Below are positions 1-5,156 of a stretch of 38,517 bases of DNA, one piece after another. Every line of letters starts with the position of its first letter. The stretch's first letter is position 1. A program made the position numbers and the translations under genes. A model generated the notes under the pieces. It had not been told where the DNA came from and searched no databases. It saw nothing but the letters and a program-made list of their open reading frames with translations. The stretch comes from Spirochaetota bacterium (lineage in GTDB: Bacteria; Spirochaetota; Brachyspiria; Brachyspirales; JACRPF01), in the NCBI GenBank assembly GCA_038043445.1, contig JBBTBY010000031.1, positions 1-38,517 on the forward strand, written 5' to 3'.

Positions 1-101
1 TCGGCAACACTGTGCGGGGTGTCGGCAACACTGTGCGGGGAGTCGGCAACACTGTGCGGGGAGTCGGCAACACTGTGCGGGGAGTCGGCAACGCGTGCGC
101 C
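1..101. repeat. 21-bp tandem repeat at the window edge
   Basis: Four complete copies of a 21-bp unit beginning TCGGCAACACTGTGCGGGG lie at 1-21, 22-42, 43-63 and 64-84. A fifth copy (85-101) decays after TCGGCAAC. Copies 2-4 are identical and copy 1 differs by one base near its end. Because 21 is a multiple of three, the array stays open in one + frame and would encode a GVGNTVR heptapeptide. No start signal or recognisable downstream protein domain supports translation. The array touches the window edge, so its true copy number is unknown. Confidence 0.9.
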
Positions 102-206
102 ATGGAGGGCGCTGCTGGCGCGAGGCAGGATGCCGATTTGCGCCATGCTGTGCGGGCGGGGTTGGTATTCATGATGGCGAGTGGCGGATTATAATGAGAA
201 AAATGT

Positions 207-263
207 CACGCGGATTTCGCTGATGGGCGCAGATAAGCGGTGAACATCTGCGACATCTGCGTG
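207..263. repeat. 19-bp imperfect inverted repeat
   Basis: Arms at 207-225 (CACGCGGATTTCGCTGATG) and 245-263 (CATCTGCGACATCTGCGTG) are reverse complements at 16 of 19 positions, separated by 19 nt. A transcript could fold into a long hairpin. No U-run follows, so a terminator role is not supported. Its size and organisation resemble the inverted repeat at 7932-8072. Confidence 0.65.
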
Positions 264-399
264 AGATATTCTTCCATAAATTGAATACGGCATAATGTTT
301 GCCGCAAGAAAAGGTACTCTGCGACGTTCAGACTGTTGCGAAAATATCGATCTTTGGCATCGATAGGAGTGCGGTCATTATAACATCATCAGAACCGTT

Positions 400-429
400 G
401 AGAACAAGGGGTCGCGACCCCTTGTTCTC
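400..429. repeat. Perfect 30-nt palindrome
   Basis: The segment 400-414 (GAGAACAAGGGGTCG) is the exact reverse complement of 415-429, with no spacer, centred on TCGCGA. A TCTTTT stretch follows within a few bases, so a rho-independent terminator in the + direction is possible, though the zero-length loop is unusual. A cruciform-forming or recombination-related sequence is an alternative. No gene directly upstream needs a terminator. Confidence 0.7.
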
Positions 430-566
430 TCTTTTCGCGACGGGCTCACGTTACTTTTTGACTTTTTTCCTATTCCGCCCTATAGTCTGAGAATGGAACA
501 TCGCAGGAATCATTTAAATGTTTTCTGGATATTAAAAGTTATGCCACCAATTAAGAAAGAATTAAA

Positions 567-866
567 ATGAATAGAATATTAAATAAATTCAAGGAATATA
601 AATTACGAAATCAATTATTGCTCATGGTTGTATACGAATTAATATCAAATATTGGAATAATAATTATATATCCAACTCTAATTCGTATATTTCACTACTC
701 ATTTTATATTCCTCACGTAATTTCGATTATAACAATTATAATAACAATATTATTTGGAATAAGAATAAAAAATATTCCAATAAGAATAATATCAATAATA
801 ATATTTATAATAATAACAGTTTATTCATTCATGATCGGCGGATTATTTGCTGGAGAAGCAATGTGA
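567..866 (+). CDS. Cassette 1: small three-helix membrane protein of unknown function
   Basis: This 99-residue protein is very rich in Ile, Leu and Phe. After a basic N-terminus (MNRILNKFKEYKLRNQ) three hydrophobic segments can be drawn at about residues 17-40, 46-66 and 71-92, so it is probably an integral inner-membrane protein. I do not recognise a family. The gene is extremely AT-rich, far below the flanking chromosome, and a weak purine run (AAGAAAG, 553-559) precedes the ATG. It is the cargo of the first cassette: its 5' boundary GTTATGCCA lies 29 nt upstream and attC1 begins 30 nt after the stop. Small membrane proteins are frequent in cassette arrays, some acting as toxins or phage-defence factors, but nothing in the sequence assigns such a role. 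Confidence 0.72.
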   Translation: MNRILNKFKEYKLRNQLLLMVVYELISNIGIIIIYPTLIRIFHYSFYIPHVISIITIIITILFGIRIKNIPIRIISIIIFIIITVYSFMIGGLFAGEAM

Positions 867-896
867 ATAAAATGAAATTAATAAAGAAAAAAGATG

Positions 897-956
897 GCAT
901 AACAAGCGAGTGGAGCGGACAAGTGAGTACACTTGCCGCTCACTCTTCCGTTGGCG
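897..956 (+). repeat. attC1 integron recombination site
   Basis: R'' is GCATAAC (897-903). L'' is GTGGAGCGG (910-918), pairing with L' CCGCTCAC (936-943) if one G (912 or 913) is left extrahelical. The inner stem CAAGTG (920-925) pairs with CACTTG (930-935) around the loop AGTA (926-929). R' is GTTGGCG (950-956), with the expected cut after G950. At 60 nt it is at the short end of the attC size range. An extrahelical base in the L'' arm is a known attC feature that directs strand choice by the integrase. Confidence 0.88.
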
Positions 957-972
957 CAATTAAGGAGAATAA

Positions 973-1494
973 ATGAGAAATATAAAAGTATTATTATTAA
1001 TAACGGCAATTATAACGGTTATATACGGAATGACAAAGATTAATAGCAAATCAATTAATCACGTAAACGATACAGCTAAATTATTTAATAGCAATGAAAT
1101 ATATCAATTAAATTCAATGTTGAGTTCATTTTCTTCAGATTACGGTCCACAAATCGTTGTAATGACAATACAACAACTACCAACAAATCAGACTATTGAA
1201 GAATATTCTATAAATATTGCAAATAATCTACGAATTGGCCGAAAAAAATATGATGATGGTCTTCTTATTTTATTTTCATTAAATGATCGTTCAATACGAA
1301 TTGAAGTAGGTTATGGACTTGAAAAAATAATACGTGATGATATTGCAGCAAATATCATTCGCTATCAAATAGCACCACAATTTAAAAATAAAATGTTCTA
1401 TGACGGCATCAATAATGCATTATTTGAGATAACTAATGAAATAATTAGAAATAAAAAACTGATTGGTGATAAAAAAGGAATAAAATATGAATAA
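973..1494 (+). CDS. Cassette 2: membrane-anchored TPM-domain protein
   Basis: This 173-residue protein has an N-terminal hydrophobic segment (about residues 5-21), likely a signal anchor, followed by a TPM domain (residues about 30-155). Family hallmarks are the early segment predicting loss of catalytic extension (NSMLSSFSSDYGPQIVVMT), the middle DDGLLILFSLNDR strand and the IRIEVGYGLE motif. TPM proteins (YgcG, Psb32, MOLO-1) are small extracytoplasmic domains tied to photosystem repair, receptor accessory roles and weak phosphatase activity; the bacterial role is poorly defined. Here the usual C-terminal glycine-rich tail is absent. The gene has a clear ribosome binding site (AAGGAG, 962-967), only a few bases after the cassette boundary, and ends 5 nt before attC2. 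The anchor predicts an extracytoplasmic domain. Confidence 0.82.
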   Translation: MRNIKVLLLITAIITVIYGMTKINSKSINHVNDTAKLFNSNEIYQLNSMLSSFSSDYGPQIVVMTIQQLPTNQTIEEYSINIANNLRIGRKKYDDGLLILFSLNDRSIRIEVGYGLEKIIRDDIAANIIRYQIAPQFKNKMFYDGINNALFEITNEIIRNKKLIGDKKGIKYE

Positions 1495-1499
1495 TATGC

Positions 1500-1559
1500 G
1501 CCCAACAGACGGGTGCAGCAGACAAGCGAGTACGCTTGCCGCTGACCCTTCCGTTGGCC
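1500..1559 (+). repeat. attC2 integron recombination site
   Basis: R'' is GCCCAAC (1500-1506), an exact match to RYYYAAC. L'' GGGTGCAGC (1511-1519) pairs with L' GCTGACCC (1541-1548) leaving G1515 extrahelical. The inner stem CAAGCG (1523-1528) pairs with CGCTTG (1533-1538) around AGTA (1529-1532). R' is GTTGGCC (1553-1559). Relative to attC1 the inner stem differs by a compensatory pair change (T-A to C-G at its fifth pair), and the L arms differ together, which supports folding of the element. Confidence 0.9.
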
Positions 1560-1571
1560 AGAATGTTAATA

Positions 1572-2108
1572 ATGAATAGAATATTTTTTATTCTTATACT
1601 TTTATTGACAAGTCATCATGCTATATATACAAACGACAGTAACAAATCAAATATAGATTTTGAAAATAGTAAAAATTACAAACTGCTGGATAATTATTTA
1701 TTATTTGGGGCAACATTTGGTACACCAACAATAATTAATATAAATATTGGCTATCATACTAAATATTTCGGTGTACAATTATCTGGATTATATTTAATTG
1801 AAATACATGGCGCACAAATAAATGTGATGGGAATATTACAAAATAGTGAGCATGTTTTATTAGGATTTTCACTAATTGGTGGATATACTCCTCTATTAAG
1901 TTTTAAAGGCGGGAAGACATCGTTTAGTCCTTTTGTAGGTGGTACTGCAAATATAAATCTTAGTATATTTTACATCGAAATCGGGTTAGCAAAACATTTC
2001 GATAGCTATGAAAGCTATGAAATGATTAGATTGAAATTTCAACTTGGAATATTATTCAGATTGAATAGAGAATATAAGACTGGTCAACAAGGTGGAGCCG
2101 ACAAATGA
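1572..2108 (+). CDS. Cassette 3: secreted, possibly outer-membrane protein of unknown function
   Basis: I chose the ATG at 1572, giving 178 residues (MNRIFFILILLLTSHHAIYT...). A longer frame from 1536 would start inside attC2 and adds an unlikely extension; ATG 1563 is an alternative. No clear ribosome binding site is visible. Residues 1-18 form a signal peptide. The remainder alternates polar and apolar residues in strand-like stretches (for example IININIGYHTKYFGVQLSGLY and INLSIFYIEIGLAKHF), with many Gly and aromatic residues, as in small outer-membrane beta-barrels. No named family is recognised. The stop codon (2106-2108) lies inside attC3, so the last residues (GQQGGADK) are encoded by the recombination site itself and would change if the cassette joined a different 3' neighbour only beyond the crossover. 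Confidence 0.7.
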   Translation: MNRIFFILILLLTSHHAIYTNDSNKSNIDFENSKNYKLLDNYLLFGATFGTPTIININIGYHTKYFGVQLSGLYLIEIHGAQINVMGILQNSEHVLLGFSLIGGYTPLLSFKGGKTSFSPFVGGTANINLSIFYIEIGLAKHFDSYESYEMIRLKFQLGILFRLNREYKTGQQGGADK

Positions 2109-2138
2109 GTACATTTGCCGCTCACCCTTCCGTTGGGC
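2082..2138 (+). repeat. attC3 integron recombination site
   Basis: R'' is GGTCAAC (2082-2088), one base off the partner predicted from the cassette 5' end. L'' GGTGGAGCCG (2091-2100) pairs with L' CCGCTCACC (2118-2126) with one extrahelical G and one mismatch. The inner stem CAAATG (2102-2107) pairs with CATTTG (2112-2117) around AGTA (2108-2111). R' is GTTGGGC (2132-2138), an exact GTTRRRY. The inner stem again differs from attC1 and attC2 by compensatory pairs while the loop is unchanged. Confidence 0.88.
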
Positions 2139-2157
2139 ATGTAAAAAAGGAGAATAA

Positions 2158-2616
2158 ATGAAAACTATAAAAGCATTATTATTTTTGATAATATGTGTAT
2201 CATGCGCAACTGCTCCCAAAAATGAATTTTATGAACGGATGACAATAAATGGAGTATGGGAAGTAGTTTTTCGTGGTTATCAATATAATATGTCAAAAGA
2301 AAAAGCGAAAAGCATTTGCATGCGAAGATGTGCTGATTTAACATTACGAGAAGGTGAAAATTATTTTAAAATATGTTCTGACCCATATTCAATTACTGAA
2401 AATAAAGCAACAGGCAGAATAGATGACGGTAATTATTTTGTAATTGGTGATCAAATTAAACATACAATAACATCTCCAAAATATTCTGGAAGCAATCCAA
2501 AAGCAACCTTTTATATAAAGTTTATAACAAAAGAAGAATATGATGAAAATCATTTAAACTATCCAGATGTATTTTTTAATGCAAAATATGTTAGATCAAC
2601 AAACCCGAAAGAATAA
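2158..2616 (+). CDS. Cassette 4: putative lipoprotein, CC0125/CC1285-like
   Basis: This 152-residue protein starts with a lipoprotein signal (MKTIKALLFLIICVSC), with the lipid-modified Cys at residue 16 or a nearby Cys in the VSCATAP context. The mature part carries a Cys-rich patch (SICMRRCADLTLREGENYF, residues about 51-69) that resembles the helix-then-strand motif in the CC0125/CC1285 lipoprotein family, where a similar ‘CLxRAAELTLxxGYxYF’ pattern occurs. That assignment rests on a single motif. The start has a strong ribosome binding site (AAGGAG, 2147-2152), and the 14-nt context AAGGAGAATAAATG is identical to that of cassette 2. The gene is AT-rich like its neighbours and is followed by attC4 after 11 nt. 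A periplasm-facing anchored protein is predicted. Confidence 0.72.
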   Translation: MKTIKALLFLIICVSCATAPKNEFYERMTINGVWEVVFRGYQYNMSKEKAKSICMRRCADLTLREGENYFKICSDPYSITENKATGRIDDGNYFVIGDQIKHTITSPKYSGSNPKATFYIKFITKEEYDENHLNYPDVFFNAKYVRSTNPKE

Positions 2617-2627
2617 TTATAAGACAC

Positions 2628-2709
2628 GCCCAACAAGCGTCTATGATAAAAGTCAAAGTATTGCGCGTACGCATTCAGAGAGAACTCATCGCCAACCCTT
2701 CAATTGGAT
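2628..2709 (+). repeat. attC4, divergent terminal integron site
   Basis: R'' GCCCAAC (2628-2634) is an exact match to the 5' end of its own cassette. The remainder differs from attC1-3: it is longer (82 nt), GCG-ATGA (2637-2639 and 2643-2646) can pair with TCAT-CGC (2686-2692) leaving TCT bulged, and an inner hairpin TGCG-CGTA-CGCA sits at 2662-2673. The 3' end reads CCCTTCAATTGGAT where the others have CTTCCGTTGG. The presumed R' is therefore ATTGGAT, with A in place of G at the crossover. It may be a decayed end of the array. Confidence 0.6.
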
Positions 2710-2718
2710 AGAACCTAT

Positions 2719-3504
2719 ATGAAAACGATATCTCTGTTCCTATTTGCGTTGATATCAGTATTTTGTTACAGCAGAGAAAACATCTCGCTCCATGTGTTCG
2801 TTTCATTATGCGACAATGAATATCAGGGGATAGTCCCCGTCCCGAAGAACATCGGTAATGGCGATGACCCGAATAATAATCTATACTGGGGATTATCTGA
2901 AGGGGTCAGGGGTAATTTCAATAAGAACAAAAAATGGGAGCTTGTATACAACAGGAAATATACGAATACCGCTGTCAGCCCAATAGTATATGAGCGATGC
3001 GTTTATAGATCATTAGATACGAATTTCTTCCTGATCGCTGATGCGTACCGGGGCAGAGAAATATACGCCGCTACCGTTGATTTCTTATCAGCTTCAATAA
3101 ATCACAGGGATGAATATCTCAGTATAACGAACAAGGGCGTCGTATATATCATCCCGGTCGGAAGGGGCGCAAGGAATATCGCATATATCGGGCATAATGG
3201 CTTAATGGATTTCGCATTGCCGAATATCCCCATTGAGAATCAAAACAACAGGAAAAACGCCATTGTTTTATGCTGCAAGAGCATGCACTATTTTGAACAT
3301 GTTCTGAGGAAGAACGGTGCAAATCCCGTATTATTGACGAAGCAGCTCATGTATCCGGCATCGTGCATACTCGAGAATGTAATGTACGGCATGATGCGCA
3401 ACGAATCAAAAAAGCAGCTGTTGCACCGCGCCGCCGAAGCATATGCAAAAAATCAGAATATCTCGGTACGATCAGCATCGGGAATATTCTATGAAATGGA
3501 ATGA
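2719..3504 (+). CDS. Secreted conserved hypothetical protein at the array border
   Basis: I chose ATG 2719, giving 261 residues. The longer frame begins with TTG inside the degenerate attC4. Residues 1-18 (MKTISLFLFALISVFCYS) form a signal peptide. The mature protein resembles a conserved but unnamed family that I recognise only by pattern: VSLCDNEYQGIVPVPKNIGN, a GDDPNNNLYWG segment, LIADAYRGREI, and AYIGHNGLMDF. I know no function. A conserved Cys pair may be present near CCKSMHYF. GC content is intermediate between the cassettes and the host chromosome. The gene lies immediately after attC4, like a fifth cassette, but I found no downstream R'' complementary to its 5' end, so it may be flanking DNA or a cassette that lost its attC. 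Confidence 0.72.
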   Translation: MKTISLFLFALISVFCYSRENISLHVFVSLCDNEYQGIVPVPKNIGNGDDPNNNLYWGLSEGVRGNFNKNKKWELVYNRKYTNTAVSPIVYERCVYRSLDTNFFLIADAYRGREIYAATVDFLSASINHRDEYLSITNKGVVYIIPVGRGARNIAYIGHNGLMDFALPNIPIENQNNRKNAIVLCCKSMHYFEHVLRKNGANPVLLTKQLMYPASCILENVMYGMMRNESKKQLLHRAAEAYAKNQNISVRSASGIFYEME

Positions 3505-3823
3505 ATACCAGACAAAAACATCATGAATATCAATTCCATATTCTTGATACATCCGAGTTAAGATATATCTCGGTCTTTCACTCACAAAAAAGTTTTTCTG
3601 CACGAAGCGAGCGGCGTGTGATTGCGAAACGATTATGTCCGAGCCTACACGGATGTAGTATATAAGCACGACAGGATTGAAAATTTACTTTCAGGAATAA
3701 ATAGGAATGAAAAGATATCGCGAGGACATTTCGAGCGAAGAACACGATGTTCTGAGCGATTTCGCGATCACACGCTGCCGCGTAGTGCAGAAAAAACGCC
3801 CAAATTTCCCCGGCGCGCGCAGC
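3505..3823. other. Intergenic stretch with hairpins, no gene recognised
   Basis: This 319-nt stretch separates the array border gene from the converging larA. Open frames here are short and lack start signals. Two structures are visible. CCGAG (3553-3557) and CTCGG (3569-3573) flank an AT-rich loop and could weakly terminate the upstream gene. A stronger nested hairpin lies at 3717-3768 and is listed separately. The stretch also marks the change from AT-rich to GC-rich sequence. Confidence 0.6.
3717..3768. repeat. Nested hairpin downstream of larA
   Basis: Outer arms ATCGCGA (3717-3723) and TCGCGAT (3762-3768) are exact complements. Inside, AGAACA (3739-3744) pairs with TGTTCT (3748-3753) around CGA. 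The element lies 56 nt beyond the larA stop on the minus strand and could stabilise or end that transcript, though no U-run follows in either direction. Confidence 0.5.
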
Positions 3824-5098
3824 CTACCCCACCCTCGCCACCACATACGGCCCCTTCGGTATCACCGCAATACGCGCCGACGGCCCATAGTCCTTAAGGC
3901 ATTGTGCAATGCCGTCCTCTACGCTCGCTATCGGCGTAACGCCGTATCTCGATAATTTCTCAGCCGGTATTCCCTCGGTGTACACCATAACGCGCACTTT
4001 CATGACGGCCTTGCAGAGCTCTTCTACTTCCCATTGCTCGGACTTGAAGAAACCGGGCGCGAGTATCATCTTCATGAACGCCTCGGGTGTGGTGAACGCC
4101 TCAAGGAGATCGATGAACGCAATGCTCCCGACACCTTTTTCACAGCGGCTTGCTATGATAATGGTGCCGCCGGGGCGCACGATATCGAGCGCAGAGACCA
4201 TGCCTTTCACGGTCTGATAGAAATTCAGGTCCAGCGGATAACCGGAGTTCGTGGTCACGACGACATCCGCTTCGCGGTCGATGGTGTCGATGCAGAGCGA
4301 TGACACGAAAGCGACACCCGCTTCATGCGCCTTGAAAAGATCGCCGGCGAATATCCCGGTAATGCGCTTTTCCTCATCGATGGTGACGTTGAGGATGAGA
4401 TCCGCACCGCCCGCCATGCGCGCGACCTCGCTTATTTCGTCATGGAACGGATTGCCGGGGATGGCGCCGTTCTTCGAGCGCGCGTCCTCGAGGAATTTCG
4501 GCGAATGCATTGAGTGCACGGTTTCAGAGGCAACGATGCCGGGACATATCAGCTTGCGTCCGCCGGAAAAGCCCGCCATGAAATGCGGCTCGATGAGCCC
4601 GGTGAGTATCTTGAGATCGGCATCCAGATAATGACGATTGACCGATACACGTGAAAGCGCCTTCGTCGTGCCGATAAAGCACACTTCCTTCGCGTCGTCG
4701 GAACGATGATTGACGATAGTATAATGTGCATATACATCATCGCCGACCATGGCGCGGAGCGTTTCGCCTTCATTGGGCTCATGCGTGCCGGTGGCTATGA
4801 GTATCGTAATATCCTTTCGCAGTATGCCCGTATCCTCGATGGCCCGCAGTATCGGCGGCAGTATCAGATGATTCGGCGTCGGACGCGTCACATCGGTAAT
4901 GACTACTACCGCGTTGCGTTTTCCCGCGGCAAGTTTTCTGAGCGGCATTGTCCCGATAGGATTCTCCAGCGCCTGCGCTATCGCCGTTTCAATATCAGCG
5001 ACCGGACGCGCCGCTTTCATGCGAAGCACCTTGGCGATGTTCGCGTCGGGTACATCCACATCGAGACCATCTTTTCCATACGCCAGTTTGATTCTCAT
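3824..5098 (-). CDS. larA: Nickel-dependent lactate racemase family protein LarA
   Basis: This 424-residue protein has the length and motifs of LarA (DUF2088), which interconverts D- and L-lactate with a nickel-pincer cofactor tethered to lysine. The N-terminal half has DVTR (69-72), ATGTHEP with His106, EPHFMAGFSGGRK with His172 and Lys182. These match His108, His174 and Lys184 of the characterised enzyme at a constant offset of two. LarA homologues also act on other 2-hydroxy acids, so the substrate is inferred. The start has a purine run (GAGGAAAAA) just upstream. It is the last gene of a minus-strand set with the glcF- and glcD-like subunits, which suggests racemisation of lactate to feed a stereospecific dehydrogenase. 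The cofactor genes larB, larC and larE are not in the window. Confidence 0.88.
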   Translation of the reverse strand: MRIKLAYGKDGLDVDVPDANIAKVLRMKAARPVADIETAIAQALENPIGTMPLRKLAAGKRNAVVVITDVTRPTPNHLILPPILRAIEDTGILRKDITILIATGTHEPNEGETLRAMVGDDVYAHYTIVNHRSDDAKEVCFIGTTKALSRVSVNRHYLDADLKILTGLIEPHFMAGFSGGRKLICPGIVASETVHSMHSPKFLEDARSKNGAIPGNPFHDEISEVARMAGGADLILNVTIDEEKRITGIFAGDLFKAHEAGVAFVSSLCIDTIDREADVVVTTNSGYPLDLNFYQTVKGMVSALDIVRPGGTIIIASRCEKGVGSIAFIDLLEAFTTPEAFMKMILAPGFFKSEQWEVEELCKAVMKVRVMVYTEGIPAEKLSRYGVTPIASVEDGIAQCLKDYGPSARIAVIPKGPYVVARVG

Positions 5099-5119
5099 TT
5101 TTTCCTCAGTGCATTCGCT

Positions 5120-5148
5120 CCCCTTTCCCTTCTATGAGGGGAAAGGGG
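5120..5148. repeat. GC-rich hairpin between glcF and larA
   Basis: CCCCTTTCCC (5120-5129) and GGGAAAGGGG (5139-5148) are exact complements around a 9-nt loop. The hairpin sits in the 58-nt gap between the glcF-like stop and the larA start. It has no U-run in the minus direction, so it may be a processing or mRNA-stability element, or a dispersed repeat, rather than a terminator. Confidence 0.65.
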
Positions 5149-5156
5149 CTGGGGGG

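Larger units (their letters stand above)
102..537. other. Region without a convincing gene, upstream of the cassette array
   Basis: I see no convincing gene in this stretch. Short open frames exist, but one is driven by the tandem repeat and the other runs across a perfect palindrome; neither has a ribosome binding site or a recognisable product. The stretch holds two inverted repeats, listed separately. Composition drops from GC-rich to AT-rich towards the first cassette at 538. If an integron recombination site attI exists here it should abut position 538, but attI sites have little recognisable structure and I cannot confirm one. Confidence 0.6.
538..2709 (+). mobile_element. Integron gene-cassette array (four cassettes, no integrase in window)
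   Basis: Four AT-rich genes in the same direction are each followed by an attC-like element. Taking the crossover as G^TT, the cassettes run 539-950, 951-1553, 1554-2132 and 2133-2703. The 5' end of each cassette matches the complement of its own R'': GTTATGCCA (538) with TGGCATAAC (895-903), exact; GTTGGCGCA (950) with TGCGCCCAAC (1497-1506), one extra C; GTTGGCCAG (1553) with CTGGTCAAC (2080-2088), one mismatch; GTTGGGC (2132) with GCCCAAC (2628-2634), exact. That pairing is expected only if each unit once closed as a circle. No tyrosine-recombinase integrase is encoded in the window. Confidence 0.88.

Noticed and set aside
1-101. CRISPR array
   Set aside because: The repeats are directly adjacent without variable spacers and no cas genes are present.
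12-194. 60-codon open frame through the tandem repeat
   Set aside because: Its openness follows from a 21-bp repeat without internal stops; it has no start signal or recognisable domain.
299-490. 63-codon open frame before the cassette array
   Set aside because: It runs through a perfect palindrome, begins with a weak start codon and resembles no protein; it is not an integron integrase.
1536-1571. Upstream extension of cassette 3 gene
   Set aside because: It would start inside the attC2 hairpin; the ATG at 1572 directly precedes a good signal peptide.
3505-3720. A fifth attC after the border gene
   Set aside because: No R'' complementary to the 5' end TTGGATAG was found and the GAGTTAAGA string lacks partner arms.
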